Shown piece after piece: positions 9,731-18,868 of a stretch of 64,000 nucleotides of DNA. Below the pieces are notes generated by a model. The model did no database searches and was not told where the DNA came from. It was given only the letters and a program-made list of their open reading frames with translations. Position numbers and translations under genes: made by a program. The stretch comes from Pseudomonadota bacterium (lineage in GTDB: Bacteria; Pseudomonadota; Alphaproteobacteria; Acetobacterales; Acetobacteraceae), in assembly GCA_021809435.1 (NCBI GenBank), contig JAKBAD010000001.1:248001-312000 (forward strand). The letters are read 5' to 3'. Every line of letters starts with the position of its first letter. Position 1 is the stretch's first letter.

Positions 9731-10197
9731 GGTTTGCTGACGTCCTCTAGCAGCAGGGCGAGGGCGAAATCGGTGGCCTGACGGCGGATTTCTGCCCGGT
9801 TGCCCGGGAAAACTCGGCTGTATGTAGCGACGCCGCGCGAAGATGCCAGCCCGAACCAGACCGTGCCGACGGGTTTTTTGGGGGAGCCGCCGGCGGGGCC
9901 GGCGATGCCGGTGGTGCTGAGCGCGAGGCTGGCGCCGGACTGGGCGCGGGCACCTTGGGCCATGGCGGCGGCGATTTCGGGGGAGACGGCGCCATGTTGG
10001 GCGATGAGGGCGGCGGGTACGCCGAGCATGCTGGTTTTGGCTTGGTTGGCGTAGGTGACGAAGCCATGGGTGAAGGCGGCGGAGGCGCCGGGAATATCGG
10101 TGAGGGCGGCGGCGAGGAGGCCGCCGGTGCAGCTCTCGGCGGTGGCCAGGGTGAGGCCCTGGGCGGTGAGGGCGGCGACGAGGCTTGCCGCGCTCAC
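9727..10197 (-). CDS. pncC: Nicotinamide-nucleotide amidohydrolase PncC (CinA C-terminal family)
   Basis: Stand-alone CinA_C domain of 156 residues that deamidates NMN to nicotinate mononucleotide in NAD salvage. Diagnostic segments are LATAESCTGGLLAAALT (catalytic Ser region, about 18-34), HGFVTYANQAK and STTGIAGPAGGSPKKPVGTVW. The GTG start overlaps the pgpA stop by four bases and its own stop overlaps panB, so it sits within a translationally coupled run. The N-terminal MoeA-like domain of full CinA is absent, which is normal in proteobacteria. Confidence 0.92.
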
Positions 10198-10658
10198 AGC
10201 GGCGAGACCAGATGCAGGGCCAGCATGATGACCCAGGCGAGGGCGCCGGCAATCAGATCATCGAGCATGATGCCCCAGGCATCGTGGCGGGCATCGGCCC
10301 ATTTGACGGGGCCGGGCTTGAGGATGTCGAACAGACGGAACAGGGCGAAGGAGAGCAGCAGGCCGCCGGGGGTGACATGGTAGAGGGCCAGAAGCGGGAT
10401 CATCTGGCCGGCGATTTCATCGATCACGATCCAGCCGGGGTCGCGAGTGGCGGCGTCTCCCGGGAGCTGCCTGATGGCGTGGACGCCGAGGGCAGAGGTG
10501 AGGATGATGCCAAAGAGCAGCGGCAGATGGCCAAGCCAGAGCAGCAGGGCGCCCAGCGCCAGCCCGAGCAGCGAACCCGCCGTGCCCGGGGCCTTGGGGG
10601 AAAGCCCCGCACCGAGGCCCGCGCAGAGGAGGCGCCAGGGGGTCAGTTTTTGAGCCAT
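10194..10658 (-). CDS. pgpA: Phosphatidylglycerophosphatase A
   Basis: Inner-membrane phosphatase that converts phosphatidylglycerophosphate to phosphatidylglycerol. The 154 residues include the PgpA signatures GLSPKAPGTAGSL near the N-terminus and DPGWIVIDEIAGQMI with its acidic residues, followed by FRLFDILKPGPVKWAD. Several hydrophobic segments span the membrane. Its start lies 16 bases inside the preceding lytic transglycosylase gene and its stop overlaps pncC. Confidence 0.95.
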   Translation of the reverse strand: MAQKLTPWRLLCAGLGAGLSPKAPGTAGSLLGLALGALLLWLGHLPLLFGIILTSALGVHAIRQLPGDAATRDPGWIVIDEIAGQMIPLLALYHVTPGGLLLSFALFRLFDILKPGPVKWADARHDAWGIMLDDLIAGALAWVIMLALHLVSPL

Positions 10659-12220
10659 GGGGTCACCGTGAGGTCGGCCGAGCCGTTGAGGAAGGCGCGA
10701 TAGATGGCGATGTTCTCGGACACGCGCTCAACATAGTTGCGGGTTTCGTTATAGGGGATTTCCTCGATCCAATCGATGATGTTGGCGCCGCCCTGGGCGG
10801 CGGGCATTTCGGGGTCGCCATTGGCTTTGATCCAGCGGACGACGTTGGTGGGGCCGCCATTATAGGCGGCGATGGCGAGCGGCAGGCAATTGCCGAAATT
10901 GGCGACCTCGTGGGAGAGATAGGCTTCGCCCAGGGCCATGTTCTGGTCGGGGTTGAAGGGGTTGGAGTCGGGCAGGCCATATTTGCGGGCCGTGAGGCGG
11001 GCGGTTGCGGGCATGAGCTGCATGAGGCCCATGGCGCCCGCGCCCGAGATGATGGTGGCGTCGAAGCTGCTTTCCTGGCGCATGATGCCGGAGGCGACCG
11101 CGGGCTCGAGCGGGCCTGACGCGGGCGGGGTGTAGGGCATGGGCCAGCCATCGGGCAGAAGCACCTGGCCGGCCATGCCCGCCGAGCGGGCGATGGAGAC
11201 GGCTGATTGGGGCAGGTTGAGCGAGAGCGCCAGACGGGCGGCCATGGCGCGGGTTTTATCATCGCCCGCGACGGCGCCCAGGCGGTCGAGGAAGGTGGCG
11301 GCGTCTTTGTCGTCGTTCATCTGGGAGAGGAGGACGGCGGCGCGGGGCAGCTCCATGAGGCTGAAATCCAGCGCGTCTTGCAGGGTGAGGGCGGGGGGGT
11401 GGCTGGCTTTGATGCGCGCGGCGAGGGTTTGGGGGCTCTCGCCCAGGGCCTGGGAGGCGAGCTGGCCGTAGAAAGTGTCGGGGTATTGGGCGGCGCGCTC
11501 ATAGGCGGACTGGGCATCGGCGCCCGACTCGGCGCGGCCTAGCCAGTACCAGGCGCGGGCCTGGGTGATGGCGGCGGGAGAGCTGGCGGTGAGCTGGCGG
11601 AACCAGGCGGCGGCCTGGGTTTGATTGTGCAGCAGGCGCAGCGCGATGAAGCCGGCGAGGAAGTCGTGGTCGGCCAGCTGCTCGGCCTGGGCGGCGGGGG
11701 GCGTGATGGCGGTGGCGACCTGGTAAGCCGCGCGCGCATCATGCTGGAGCAGCAGGGTGCGGGCGAGGGCCGCGGCATCGGGCCAGAATTGGGCTTGTTC
11801 GTCTGGGGTGGCGGCGGCGAGGGCCTGGGCGGCGCTGGAGGTCCAGAGCTGGACGGCTTGTGGGTATTGTTTGGCGTCGAACAGGGATTCGGCCTGGATG
11901 ATGAATTCGGGCGTTGGCCGGGGCGTGGGGCTGGCGCCGGCGGCTTGGGCGGCGCGGAAGGCGAGCAGGCCTTGGTCTGGCCAGTCGGGATTTTGGGATT
12001 GGAAGCGGGTGATGTCATCGGCCGTGCCGCCGCCGGGCGAGGTGAGCTGGAAGAAGGTGACCAGCTTGGCGACCAGCGGGTCGCCGGTTTGGGCGGCCAG
12101 AGCCTGGGCGCCCTGGAAGTCGCCGCCGCGGATATCGGCCATGATTTGGGGTGAGGCGGGAACCTGCGCGCAGGCAAGGGCGGGGGCGAGCAGGAACGGC
12201 AGAACGGCCAAGGCTTTCAT
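10643..12220 (-). CDS. Soluble lytic murein transglycosylase (Slt70-like)
   Basis: Periplasmic enzyme that cleaves peptidoglycan with 1,6-anhydro product formation. The start at 12220 is chosen because it opens a clean signal peptide (MKALAVLPFLLAPALACAQ); an upstream in-frame extension of 12 residues is less likely. A long alpha-helical superhelix region (about 30-360) is followed by the SLT domain (about 375-500) with catalytic Glu in IMRQESSFD, then GAMGLMQLMPATA and AAYNGGP. Its 525 residues are shorter than the usual 600 or more. It heads the slt-pgpA-pncC-panB run. Confidence 0.9.
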   Translation of the reverse strand: MKALAVLPFLLAPALACAQVPASPQIMADIRGGDFQGAQALAAQTGDPLVAKLVTFFQLTSPGGGTADDITRFQSQNPDWPDQGLLAFRAAQAAGASPTPRPTPEFIIQAESLFDAKQYPQAVQLWTSSAAQALAAATPDEQAQFWPDAAALARTLLLQHDARAAYQVATAITPPAAQAEQLADHDFLAGFIALRLLHNQTQAAAWFRQLTASSPAAITQARAWYWLGRAESGADAQSAYERAAQYPDTFYGQLASQALGESPQTLAARIKASHPPALTLQDALDFSLMELPRAAVLLSQMNDDKDAATFLDRLGAVAGDDKTRAMAARLALSLNLPQSAVSIARSAGMAGQVLLPDGWPMPYTPPASGPLEPAVASGIMRQESSFDATIISGAGAMGLMQLMPATARLTARKYGLPDSNPFNPDQNMALGEAYLSHEVANFGNCLPLAIAAYNGGPTNVVRWIKANGDPEMPAAQGGANIIDWIEEIPYNETRNYVERVSENIAIYRAFLNGSADLTVTPWLKN

Positions 12221-12315
12221 GGCGCGCACTGTAGCAGCGCGAGGCGCGCGGGCCAAACGCGCTTGCCCGAAAAGCTGTAGGGCATTAGGTGAAAGGCCTG
12301 TAGGAGAACACGAAA

Positions 12316-13194
12316 ATGTTTCACGGTTCGCTGACCGCGCTGATTACGCCCATGCACGAGGATGGCAGCCTCGATCTGGACGCGTATCGGCGTTTGATCG
12401 ATTGGCAGATCGCTAATGGGACCACGGGGCTGGTGCCGGTGGGGACCACGGGTGAATCGCCCACGCTCAGCCATGACGAGCATAAGCTGGTGGTGGAAAC
12501 CGCCGTGAAACAGGCCAAGGGGCGCGTGCCGGTGATGGCGGGGGCGGGCTCGAATTCGACCGCCGAGGCGATTGAGCTGGCGAAATATGCCGAGTCGGTG
12601 GGGGCGAATGGCGCGCTGGTGGTGACGCCTTATTACAACAAGCCAACCCAGGAAGGGCTTTACCGCCATTTTGCCGCGATTGCCGCCGCCGTGACGATTC
12701 CGGTGGTGATTTATAACATTCCCGGCCGCTCGGTGATTGATATGAGCGTGGAGACGATGGAGCGGCTGGCCGAGATTAAAAATATTGTCGGGGTGAAGGA
12801 CGCCACCGCCAATTTAACCCGGCCGCTGCATATTCGTAAGGAAATCGGCCCCGATTTCATTCAACTTTCGGGCGAGGACCATACGGTGCTGAGCTTTTTG
12901 GCCGATGGCGGGCATGGGTGCATTTCGGTCACCTCGAACGTGGCGCCGCGCCAATGCGCGCAGATTCACGAAATGTGGGCGCGCGGCGACGTTAAGGGCG
13001 CGCTCGAGGTGCAGATGAAGCTGCTTAGCCTGCATGACGCGATGTTTTGCGAGAGCAATCCGGGACCGGTGAAATATGCCGCCTCGCTGCTGGGGTTTGG
13101 CGCCAACCATGTGCGCCTGCCGCTGGCGCCTGTTGCGGAGGCTTCGGCCGAGCGGATACGGGCGGCGATGGTTGAGGCCGGCGTGCTGGCGTGA
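12316..13194 (+). CDS. dapA: 4-hydroxy-tetrahydrodipicolinate synthase
   Basis: Condenses pyruvate with aspartate semialdehyde, the branch point to lysine and diaminopimelate. It has 292 residues with all active-site elements visible: PVGTTGE (Thr44/45), Tyr133 and Arg138 in IYNIPGR, and Schiff-base Lys161 in VGVKDAT. A good Shine-Dalgarno AGGAG lies nine bases before the ATG. It is divergent from slt, and its stop overlaps the GTG start of smpB. Confidence 0.97.
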   Translation: MFHGSLTALITPMHEDGSLDLDAYRRLIDWQIANGTTGLVPVGTTGESPTLSHDEHKLVVETAVKQAKGRVPVMAGAGSNSTAEAIELAKYAESVGANGALVVTPYYNKPTQEGLYRHFAAIAAAVTIPVVIYNIPGRSVIDMSVETMERLAEIKNIVGVKDATANLTRPLHIRKEIGPDFIQLSGEDHTVLSFLADGGHGCISVTSNVAPRQCAQIHEMWARGDVKGALEVQMKLLSLHDAMFCESNPGPVKYAASLLGFGANHVRLPLAPVAEASAERIRAAMVEAGVLA

Positions 13195-13673
13195 GCAAGG
13201 ACGACAAGAAATCGGGCATGATTTCGCACGGCGTTGCCGCGCAGAATCGCAAGGCCCGGTTTGACTTCAAGATTCTCGACACCATCGAGGCGGGGATTGT
13301 GCTGCATGGCGCGGAGGTGAAATCTCTGCGCCTGGGGCGCGCGCAGATGACCGATGCGTGGGCCGGTGAGCGCGACGGCGAACTTTATTTGTTCAATCTC
13401 TATATCCCGGAATATCAGGGCGGGGTGTTCGCGCGCTTTGATGTGCGCGGGGCGCGCAAGCTGCTGGTGAAGCGCAAGGAGCGCAACAAGCTGCTGAGCG
13501 CGGTGGCGCGTGACCGCCAGACGCTGGTGCCGCTTGATATTCACTTCAACCCGCGCGGCTTGGCCAAGGTGACTTTGGGGCTGGCGGAAGGCAAGCAGAA
13601 GGCCGACAAGCGCCAGGCGGCGGCGGAGCGGGATTGGGCGCGCGACAAGGCGCGGCTGCTGCGCAACCGCTGA
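13191..13673 (+). CDS. smpB: SsrA-binding protein SmpB
   Basis: Binds tmRNA and delivers it to stalled ribosomes in trans-translation. The 160 residues contain the typical NRKARFDFKILDTIEAGIVL segment, GAEVKSLR, LFNLYIPEY, the FNPRGLAKVTLGLA C-terminal barrel strand and a basic tail (KADKRQAAAERDWARDK). The GTG start overlaps the dapA TGA, so the two genes are coupled. The tmRNA gene itself is not seen nearby. Confidence 0.97.
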   Translation: MSKDDKKSGMISHGVAAQNRKARFDFKILDTIEAGIVLHGAEVKSLRLGRAQMTDAWAGERDGELYLFNLYIPEYQGGVFARFDVRGARKLLVKRKERNKLLSAVARDRQTLVPLDIHFNPRGLAKVTLGLAEGKQKADKRQAAAERDWARDKARLLRNR

Positions 13674-13695
13674 ATTCCCTGATTTACTGATATTA

Positions 13696-13740
13696 TCAAA
13701 AGTTTTTTGGGGCCGCCCCTTTTTTACAAAAAAGGGGCGG
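13696..13740 (+). repeat. 45-bp hairpin element, copy 2 (likely smpB terminator)
   Basis: Identical to the reverse complement of 135-179. It begins 23 bases after the smpB stop with TCAAAAGTTTTTTGGGG and continues into a perfect 13-bp stem with an AC loop (13713-13740). The next bases (AATCCTTGG) also resemble those flanking copy 1 (AGTCCTTGG), so the repeated element may extend past the exact match. Confidence 0.8.
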
Positions 13741-13782
13741 AATCCTTGGCACCCTTTTAATAATTACCCCCCCCTCTAATCA

Positions 13783-14424
13783 TTACCCCCTGCTGAGCTC
13801 GACTTTCACGTTAGCCAGCACGGCTTCGAACATGGCGGGCGTGATGCGGCCGGTGTTCACGTTATATTGCGAGGTGTGGAAGGAATCGGCCAGCTTGAGC
13901 CCGCCGGGCAGGGTGTGGACCGCGCCATGGGCGAATTTGAACGCCGAGGGTTTGGCGCCCAGCGCCTGTAATAATGCCTTGTGGGGCTTTTCACCGATGG
14001 CGAGGCAGAGGCGGAGGTTTGGCATGGCGGCCAGCTCGCGCGCCAGGAACGGCCGGCAGGTTTTTTCCTCGGCGGTTTCGAGCTTGTGTTGGGGGGGCGC
14101 GCAGCGGACCGCGTTGGTGATGCGGCAATCATGCAGGGCCAGGCCGTCATCGGCGTGCTCGGCGTAGGTGCCGGTGGCGAAGCCGAATTTGGCGAGGCCG
14201 GCATAAAGCAGGCGCCCGGCGACATCGCCCGTGAAGGGGCGGCCGGTGGTGTTGGCGCCATTGACGCCCGGCGCCTGGCCGATGACCAGCAGGCGCGCGG
14301 ATAATGGCCCAAAGCCCGGCACGGGGCCGTTGAAGCCGTGGGGGATATCGCGCCGGTTGGCGGTGCGGTAGGCGACCAGGCGGGGACAGAGCGGGCAATC
14401 GTGCCCGGGGTCGGCGAAGGACAT
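13783..14424 (-). CDS. Uracil-DNA glycosylase, family 4/5 (Fe-S type)
   Basis: Base-excision repair enzyme that removes deaminated bases. It has 213 residues with cysteines suited to a [4Fe-4S] cluster at 10 and 13 (CPLCPRL) and later in VRCAPPQHK and KTCRPFL. The active-site motif reads GQAPGVNGANTTGRPFTGD; the TGRPFTGD part points to family 5 (UdgB-like) rather than family 4. SFHTSQYNVNTGR corresponds to the second catalytic motif. The ATG overlaps the stop of the upstream NYN gene (TGATG), so the two are coupled. Confidence 0.85.
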   Translation of the reverse strand: MSFADPGHDCPLCPRLVAYRTANRRDIPHGFNGPVPGFGPLSARLLVIGQAPGVNGANTTGRPFTGDVAGRLLYAGLAKFGFATGTYAEHADDGLALHDCRITNAVRCAPPQHKLETAEEKTCRPFLARELAAMPNLRLCLAIGEKPHKALLQALGAKPSAFKFAHGAVHTLPGGLKLADSFHTSQYNVNTGRITPAMFEAVLANVKVELSRG

Positions 14425-14993
14425 CAGGGTTCGTCGTCTTCGCGGGCGCGGGTGCGGGGTTCGGCCTGGCGGCGGGTGAATTCGGGGGCGATGTCGGCCA
14501 GTTCGATGAACTGGTCGGCTTGGCGGCGCAGCTCGTCGGCGATCATGGGCGGGCTGGTGCGCACGGAGGACACCACTGAAACGCGCACGCCGCGGCGCTG
14601 CACGGCCTCGATGAGGCGGCGGAAGTCGGAGTCGCCGGAGAACAGCACGGCGTGATCCATGTGGGGGGCGAGCTCGAGCATGTCGATGGCGAGCTCGATG
14701 TCCATATTGCCTTTGATGCGGCGGCGGCCCTGGGTGTCGGTGAATTCCTTGGCCGGTTTGGTGACCAGGCTGTAGCCGTTATAGGCCAGCCAGTCGGTGA
14801 GCGGCTTGAGGGGGGAGTAATCCTCGGTTTCGAGGAGGGCGGAGTAGTAATAGGCGCGGAGCAGGTTGGAGCGCGTGGAGAACAGTTCGAGCAACTTGCG
14901 GTAGTCGATGTCGAAGCCGAGGCTGCGGGTGGCCGCGTAGAGATTGGCGCCATCGATGAACAGAGTCGTGCGTTCCTGCGGGGAAAGGCGCAT
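14424..14993 (-). CDS. NYN domain protein (LabA/DUF88 family, PIN-like nuclease)
   Basis: Predicted RNA-processing nuclease of the PIN superfamily. Acidic residues expected at the metal site are visible in TLFIDGANLYA (Asp14), NMDIELAIDML and AVLFSGDSDFRRLI. The 189-residue start at 14993 (MRLSPQERTT) is preferred because the only upstream alternative is a TTG. The C-terminus is charged (RTRAREDDEP). It is translationally coupled to a DNA glycosylase. The cellular substrate cannot be told from sequence. Confidence 0.85.
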   Translation of the reverse strand: MRLSPQERTTLFIDGANLYAATRSLGFDIDYRKLLELFSTRSNLLRAYYYSALLETEDYSPLKPLTDWLAYNGYSLVTKPAKEFTDTQGRRRIKGNMDIELAIDMLELAPHMDHAVLFSGDSDFRRLIEAVQRRGVRVSVVSSVRTSPPMIADELRRQADQFIELADIAPEFTRRQAEPRTRAREDDEP

Positions 14994-15110
14994 GAGTTTT
15001 TTGCCTGTGTTGTGTGCGTACAATGATGTGTACAAAAAAAATTCAAATGTTAGAAAAGAGAGACGCTTGGAGTGGGCGGGATGAATTTAGGCGATGGGTC
15101 ATAGGACTTA

Positions 15111-15614
15111 ATGATACTCATAGCAATTGGGGCCAACCTGCCCGGTGTCAATGGTGAGCAGGCTGACGAAACCTGCCGGAAAGCGGCGGAAGCCGTGCGC
15201 AAGATAGAGGGGCTTGTGGTTCGCGCCCTCTCGCCTTGGTATCGCACGGCCGCGTGGCCCGACCCCACCCAGCCGGCTTATTGTAATGGCATGATCAGGG
15301 CGGAAGGCAATATGCCGCCTGAGGTGCTGTTGAAACAATTACAAAAAATTGAGACGGATTTTGGCCGTAGCCGGTCGGTGGCCAATGCGCCGCGCACGCT
15401 GGATCTCGATATCATCGACCTGAATGGGCTGGTGAGGGCGGTGCCAGACCCGGTGCTGCCGCACCCGCGCGCCCACCAGCGGGCCTTTGTGCTGCGGCCG
15501 ATTTTGGACGTGGCGCCGGGCTGGCGCCACCCGGTGCTGCGCCAGAGCGTGGCGACGCTGCTGGCCGAACTGCCCCCGCAAGAGATACAGCCCTGGGCTG
15601 ATGACGAGGGCTGA
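15111..15614 (+). CDS. folK: 2-amino-4-hydroxy-6-hydroxymethyldihydropteridine pyrophosphokinase
   Basis: Pyrophosphorylates the pterin in folate synthesis. The 167 residues show the HPPK landmarks: IAIGANLPG at the N-terminus, LSPWYRTAAW, YCNGMIRAE, and RTLDLDIIDLNG with the metal-binding aspartates followed by LPHPRAHQRAFVLRPI. No folB or folP neighbours are present; it stands alone between the divergent NYN gene and rpoZ. Confidence 0.93.
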   Translation: MILIAIGANLPGVNGEQADETCRKAAEAVRKIEGLVVRALSPWYRTAAWPDPTQPAYCNGMIRAEGNMPPEVLLKQLQKIETDFGRSRSVANAPRTLDLDIIDLNGLVRAVPDPVLPHPRAHQRAFVLRPILDVAPGWRHPVLRQSVATLLAELPPQEIQPWADDEG

Positions 15615-15721
15615 GGCTTGGCGACAAGGCCGGTGCGTGTAAAACAGAGAGCTAAAGACTTGCATATGGGCGGCCTGCTTGTTAAGGCAGGCGTTCAATT
15701 TATTCGCCGCTGGAGTTGTTG

Positions 15722-16132
15722 ATGGCCCGCGTTACCGTCGAAGACTGCGTTCTGAAAGTCCCCAACCGGTTTGAGCTGGTTTTGCTGGCGGCGCAGCGTG
15801 CCCGGAACATCAGCCGTGGCGAGCAACTGACCATCGACCGCGACAATGACAAGAACCCCGTCGTCGCGCTGCGCGAAATCGCGGATGAGACGCTGAGCTT
15901 CGAGGGGCTGGAGCAGGATCTGGTCAAGTCGCTCTCACGCGTGCCCGAGCCTGAGCCCGTGGATGAGGAGGTGGTCGATCTCATCCCCACCGAGCAGAAC
16001 ATCTTTGGGTTGCAGGATGTTTCGGCCGAGGAAGAGGCCGCGGCCATGGCCGCCGAGGCCGAGGAAATGACGCCCGAGGACATTCAGGCCGCCATCGAGG
16101 CGGAGCTCGGCGGCAAGAACTCGCGCCGGTGA
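15722..16132 (+). CDS. rpoZ: DNA-directed RNA polymerase omega subunit
   Basis: Small RNA polymerase subunit that aids beta-prime assembly and forms part of a ppGpp site. It starts [20 protein letters not shown], a textbook omega N-terminus, with GGAG six bases before the ATG. The conserved core (about 1-70) is followed by a long acidic tail rich in Glu and Ala, giving 136 residues against the usual 70-130. The next gene three bases downstream is the ppGpp synthetase/hydrolase, the usual functional pairing. Confidence 0.95.
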   Translation: MARVTVEDCVLKVPNRFELVLLAAQRARNISRGEQLTIDRDNDKNPVVALREIADETLSFEGLEQDLVKSLSRVPEPEPVDEEVVDLIPTEQNIFGLQDVSAEEEAAAMAAEAEEMTPEDIQAAIEAELGGKNSRR

Positions 16133-16135
16133 GGC

Positions 16136-18397
16136 GTGGGCATGGGGGCGCGTAAAGCTGCGCCGGCCTGCCTGCCCGAGGGGCTGAACACCGGGGCGAC
16201 GCCTTTTCATCCTGAGATCCGCGGCTTGCTGGCGCGGATCAAGGCTTATGACGCCAAGGCTGATCCGGCGCTGATCGATGCCGCTTATGGGGTGGCGGAG
16301 GCGGCGCATGCCGAGCAGCGGCGCGATAATGGCGAGCCTTATATAACCCACCCGCTGGCGGTGGCCGGAATTCTGGCGGGTTATAAGCTCGACCAGGCCA
16401 GCATTATTACCGCGCTGCTGCATGATACGGTCGAGGATACGGCCGTGACCTTGGCCGAGCTTGGCAAGCGCTTTGGCGGCGAGGTGGCCGGACTGGTTGA
16501 CGGCGTGACCAAGCTGACCAGGCTGGAGCTGCAATCTGACCGGACCAAGCAGGCGGAGAATTTCCGCAAGCTGGTGCTCGCCATGAGCAAGGATATCCGG
16601 GTGCTGATTGTGAAGCTGGCCGACCGGCTGCACAATATGCGCACGCTGGGCGCCATTTCGGCCGCGCATAAGCGCGTGCGGATCGCCCGCGAGACCATGG
16701 ATATTTATGCCCCCCTGGCCGAGCGTATTGGCATGGAGGCGGTGAAGACCGAGCTGCAGACACGCTCGTTCGCGGAAATCGACCCCGAGGCGTTTGACAC
16801 CATTCAGGCGCGGCTGAATTTTTTGCGCGGGCAGGGGGCCGATGTCATCGAGGAGGTGAAGACGGAACTCACCAAGGTTTGTCTCGATGCCGGGCTTTCG
16901 GGGGTTGAGATTTCGGGGCGGGAGAAATCGCCTTACTCGATCTGGCAGAAGATGCAGCGGCGCAATGTGGCGTTTGAGCAGCTCTCGGATATCATGGCGT
17001 TTCGGATCATCGTGCCGACGCGCGCCGATTGCTATGTGGCGCTGGGGGCGATTCATGCCAATTATCCGGTCATTGCCGGGCGGTTCAAGGATTATATCTC
17101 GACGCCCAAGACCAACGGCTATCAGTCTCTGCACACAGGTGTGACGCTGCGCCAGCCGCGCAACCAAAAAATTGAGATTCAGATTAGAACGCCCGATATG
17201 CAGGCGGTGGCGGAAGCGGGCGTGGCGGCGCACTGGCTTTATAAGCAAAATGATGCCTCGGGCCAGGATGTGCAGAAATTCCGCTGGGTGCAGGACCTGC
17301 TGGAGATTTTGGAAAACTCCGCCGCGCCCGATGAGTTTTTGGAAAATACCAAGCTCGAGTTGTACCAGGACCAGGTGTTCTGCTTCACGCCCAAGGGCCA
17401 GCTGATTCAGCTGCCGCGTGGCGCGACGCCGGTGGATTTTGCCTATGCCGTGCATAGCCAGGTGGGCGATACCTGCGTGGGCGCGCGCATTAATGGCCGC
17501 TTGATGCCGTTGCGCTATGAGCTGCAAAACGGCGACCAGGTGGAGATTTTGACCGCCCGTGGCGGCACGCCGAGCCCGGCCTGGGAGCGGTTTGTGGTGA
17601 CCGGCAAGGCGCGCGCCAGGGTGCGGCGGTTTCTGGCCCAGCAGATGCGCGATCAGCACCGCGATGCCGGCAAGTCGCTGCTGGCCAAGGCCTTCCGCCA
17701 GGAGGGCGTGGATGGCTCGGAGAAGGTGCTGGAGCCGGTTGCCAAGCAGCTGAAACAGGCCAGCGTGGATGATTTATATGTGGCGGTGGCGACCGGCACG
17801 CTGGGGCCTAAGGATGTGGTCAATGCCGCTTACCCCGAGCTGCGCGCCCCGCGCGCGCCGCGGGTGTTGCCGGCTTTTCCTGGCGCTGGGCTGAGCGCGC
17901 GTTCGCCGCGCACGGCGGCCAAGGGCGATGGCGGCATGCCGGTGACCGGGCTGGTGGCGGGCATGGATGTGCATTATGCCGGCTGCTGCCACCCGCTGCC
18001 GGGGGACAGGATTGTCGGGATTGTGACCAATTCGAAGGGTGTGACCATTCATACCAAGGATTGCGCCACGCTCGAGACATTCGCGGCGACGCCGGAGCGG
18101 TTTATCGATGTGGACTGGGACAGCGCGGCGCTGGCCAAGCTGGACCCGAAGGCGCAGAAATTTGTTGGGCGGGTGAGCGTGATTGCCCATAACGGCCCGC
18201 ATGCGCTGGCCAATATGACCAATGCTATTTCGAAACAGGAAGGCGCGGTGGCAAACCTGAAGGTGGTGCACCGCCAGCAGGATTTCTTTGAGACGCTGGT
18301 GGATGTGGAAGTGCGCGATGCCCGGCATTTGGCGCAGGTGATTGCCGGGCTGCGCGGCGCGGCGGGAATTGCGCAGGTGGAACGGGCGCGCTCGTGA
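16136..18397 (+). CDS. rsh: Bifunctional (p)ppGpp synthetase/hydrolase (RelA/SpoT homologue)
   Basis: Stringent-response enzyme. The hydrolase HD site is intact (LLHDTVED, His96/Asp97) and the synthetase domain carries [19 protein letters not shown] with the RXKD motif (RFKD) of bifunctional enzymes. TGS (about 405-470), the conserved central region with CCHPLPGD, and a C-terminal ACT domain complete the 753-residue long form. The start is a GTG three bases after the rpoZ stop, with an ATG two codons later as alternative. The stop overlaps the acpS start. Confidence 0.95.
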   Translation: MGMGARKAAPACLPEGLNTGATPFHPEIRGLLARIKAYDAKADPALIDAAYGVAEAAHAEQRRDNGEPYITHPLAVAGILAGYKLDQASIITALLHDTVEDTAVTLAELGKRFGGEVAGLVDGVTKLTRLELQSDRTKQAENFRKLVLAMSKDIRVLIVKLADRLHNMRTLGAISAAHKRVRIARETMDIYAPLAERIGMEAVKTELQTRSFAEIDPEAFDTIQARLNFLRGQGADVIEEVKTELTKVCLDAGLSGVEISGREKSPYSIWQKMQRRNVAFEQLSDIMAFRIIVPTRADCYVALGAIHANYPVIAGRFKDYISTPKTNGYQSLHTGVTLRQPRNQKIEIQIRTPDMQAVAEAGVAAHWLYKQNDASGQDVQKFRWVQDLLEILENSAAPDEFLENTKLELYQDQVFCFTPKGQLIQLPRGATPVDFAYAVHSQVGDTCVGARINGRLMPLRYELQNGDQVEILTARGGTPSPAWERFVVTGKARARVRRFLAQQMRDQHRDAGKSLLAKAFRQEGVDGSEKVLEPVAKQLKQASVDDLYVAVATGTLGPKDVVNAAYPELRAPRAPRVLPAFPGAGLSARSPRTAAKGDGGMPVTGLVAGMDVHYAGCCHPLPGDRIVGIVTNSKGVTIHTKDCATLETFAATPERFIDVDWDSAALAKLDPKAQKFVGRVSVIAHNGPHALANMTNAISKQEGAVANLKVVHRQQDFFETLVDVEVRDARHLAQVIAGLRGAAGIAQVERARS

Positions 18398-18804
18398 TTA
18401 TTGGGCTGGGGTCGGATATTTGCGATATCCGGCGCATTGAAAAAACGTTGGAGCGCCACGGGGCGCGTTTTGTTCAACGTGTGTTCACCGCGACCGAGCA
18501 AAGCCGCGCGGAGCGGCGGGCGCATTTTCGCGCGGCCTCTTACGCGAAACGCTTTGCCGCCAAGGAGGCTTGCGCCAAGGCGCTGGGCACGGGGTTTTCG
18601 CACGGGGTGTTCATGTCGGATTTGGGGGTGGTGAATTTGGCCACCGGCCAGCCGACCATGGCGCTGACCGGCGGCGCGCTGGCGCGGCTGCACAGCTTGC
18701 TGCCGGCGGGGATGGAGCCGGTTATTCATGTGACGCTGACGGATGAATATCCGTATGCCTATGCGCAGGTGATTATTTCGGGGCGGGTTTTAGGCACGCC
18801 TTAA
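18394..18804 (+). CDS. acpS: Holo-[acyl-carrier-protein] synthase
   Basis: Transfers 4'-phosphopantetheine from CoA to ACP. The 136-residue protein has the AcpS hallmarks [13 protein letters not shown] (metal Asp8) and [13 protein letters not shown] with the catalytic Glu, plus [15 protein letters not shown] at the C-terminus. The GTG start overlaps the rsh stop (GTGA). In many relatives acpS is followed directly by lepB-rnc-era; here four other genes intervene before lepB. Confidence 0.95.
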   Translation: MIIGLGSDICDIRRIEKTLERHGARFVQRVFTATEQSRAERRAHFRAASYAKRFAAKEACAKALGTGFSHGVFMSDLGVVNLATGQPTMALTGGALARLHSLLPAGMEPVIHVTLTDEYPYAYAQVIISGRVLGTP

Positions 18805-18828
18805 CTTTGTTGCCTCATCATCCCAACT

Positions 18829-18851
18829 GAAACCGGCGGTTAACCGGTTTC
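18829..18851 (+). repeat. Inverted repeat before the GGDEF-protein gene
   Basis: GAAACCGG and CCGGTTTC form a perfect 8-bp stem with a 7-base loop, ending 17 bases before the downstream ATG. There is no T-run, so a terminator is unlikely. It could be an operator or an mRNA leader structure next to the strong GGGGGTGAG ribosome site. Confidence 0.4.
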
Positions 18852-18868
18852 ACCGGAAAGGGGGTGAG

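Noticed and set aside
9731-10252. N-terminal extension of PanB upstream of 9730
   Set aside because: The in-frame upstream sequence is Arg/Pro-rich and lies within pncC in another frame; PanB is complete without it.
15935-17659. 574-codon minus-strand frame opposite rsh
   Set aside because: Fully contained in the rsh and rpoZ coding strand complement, with shadow composition.
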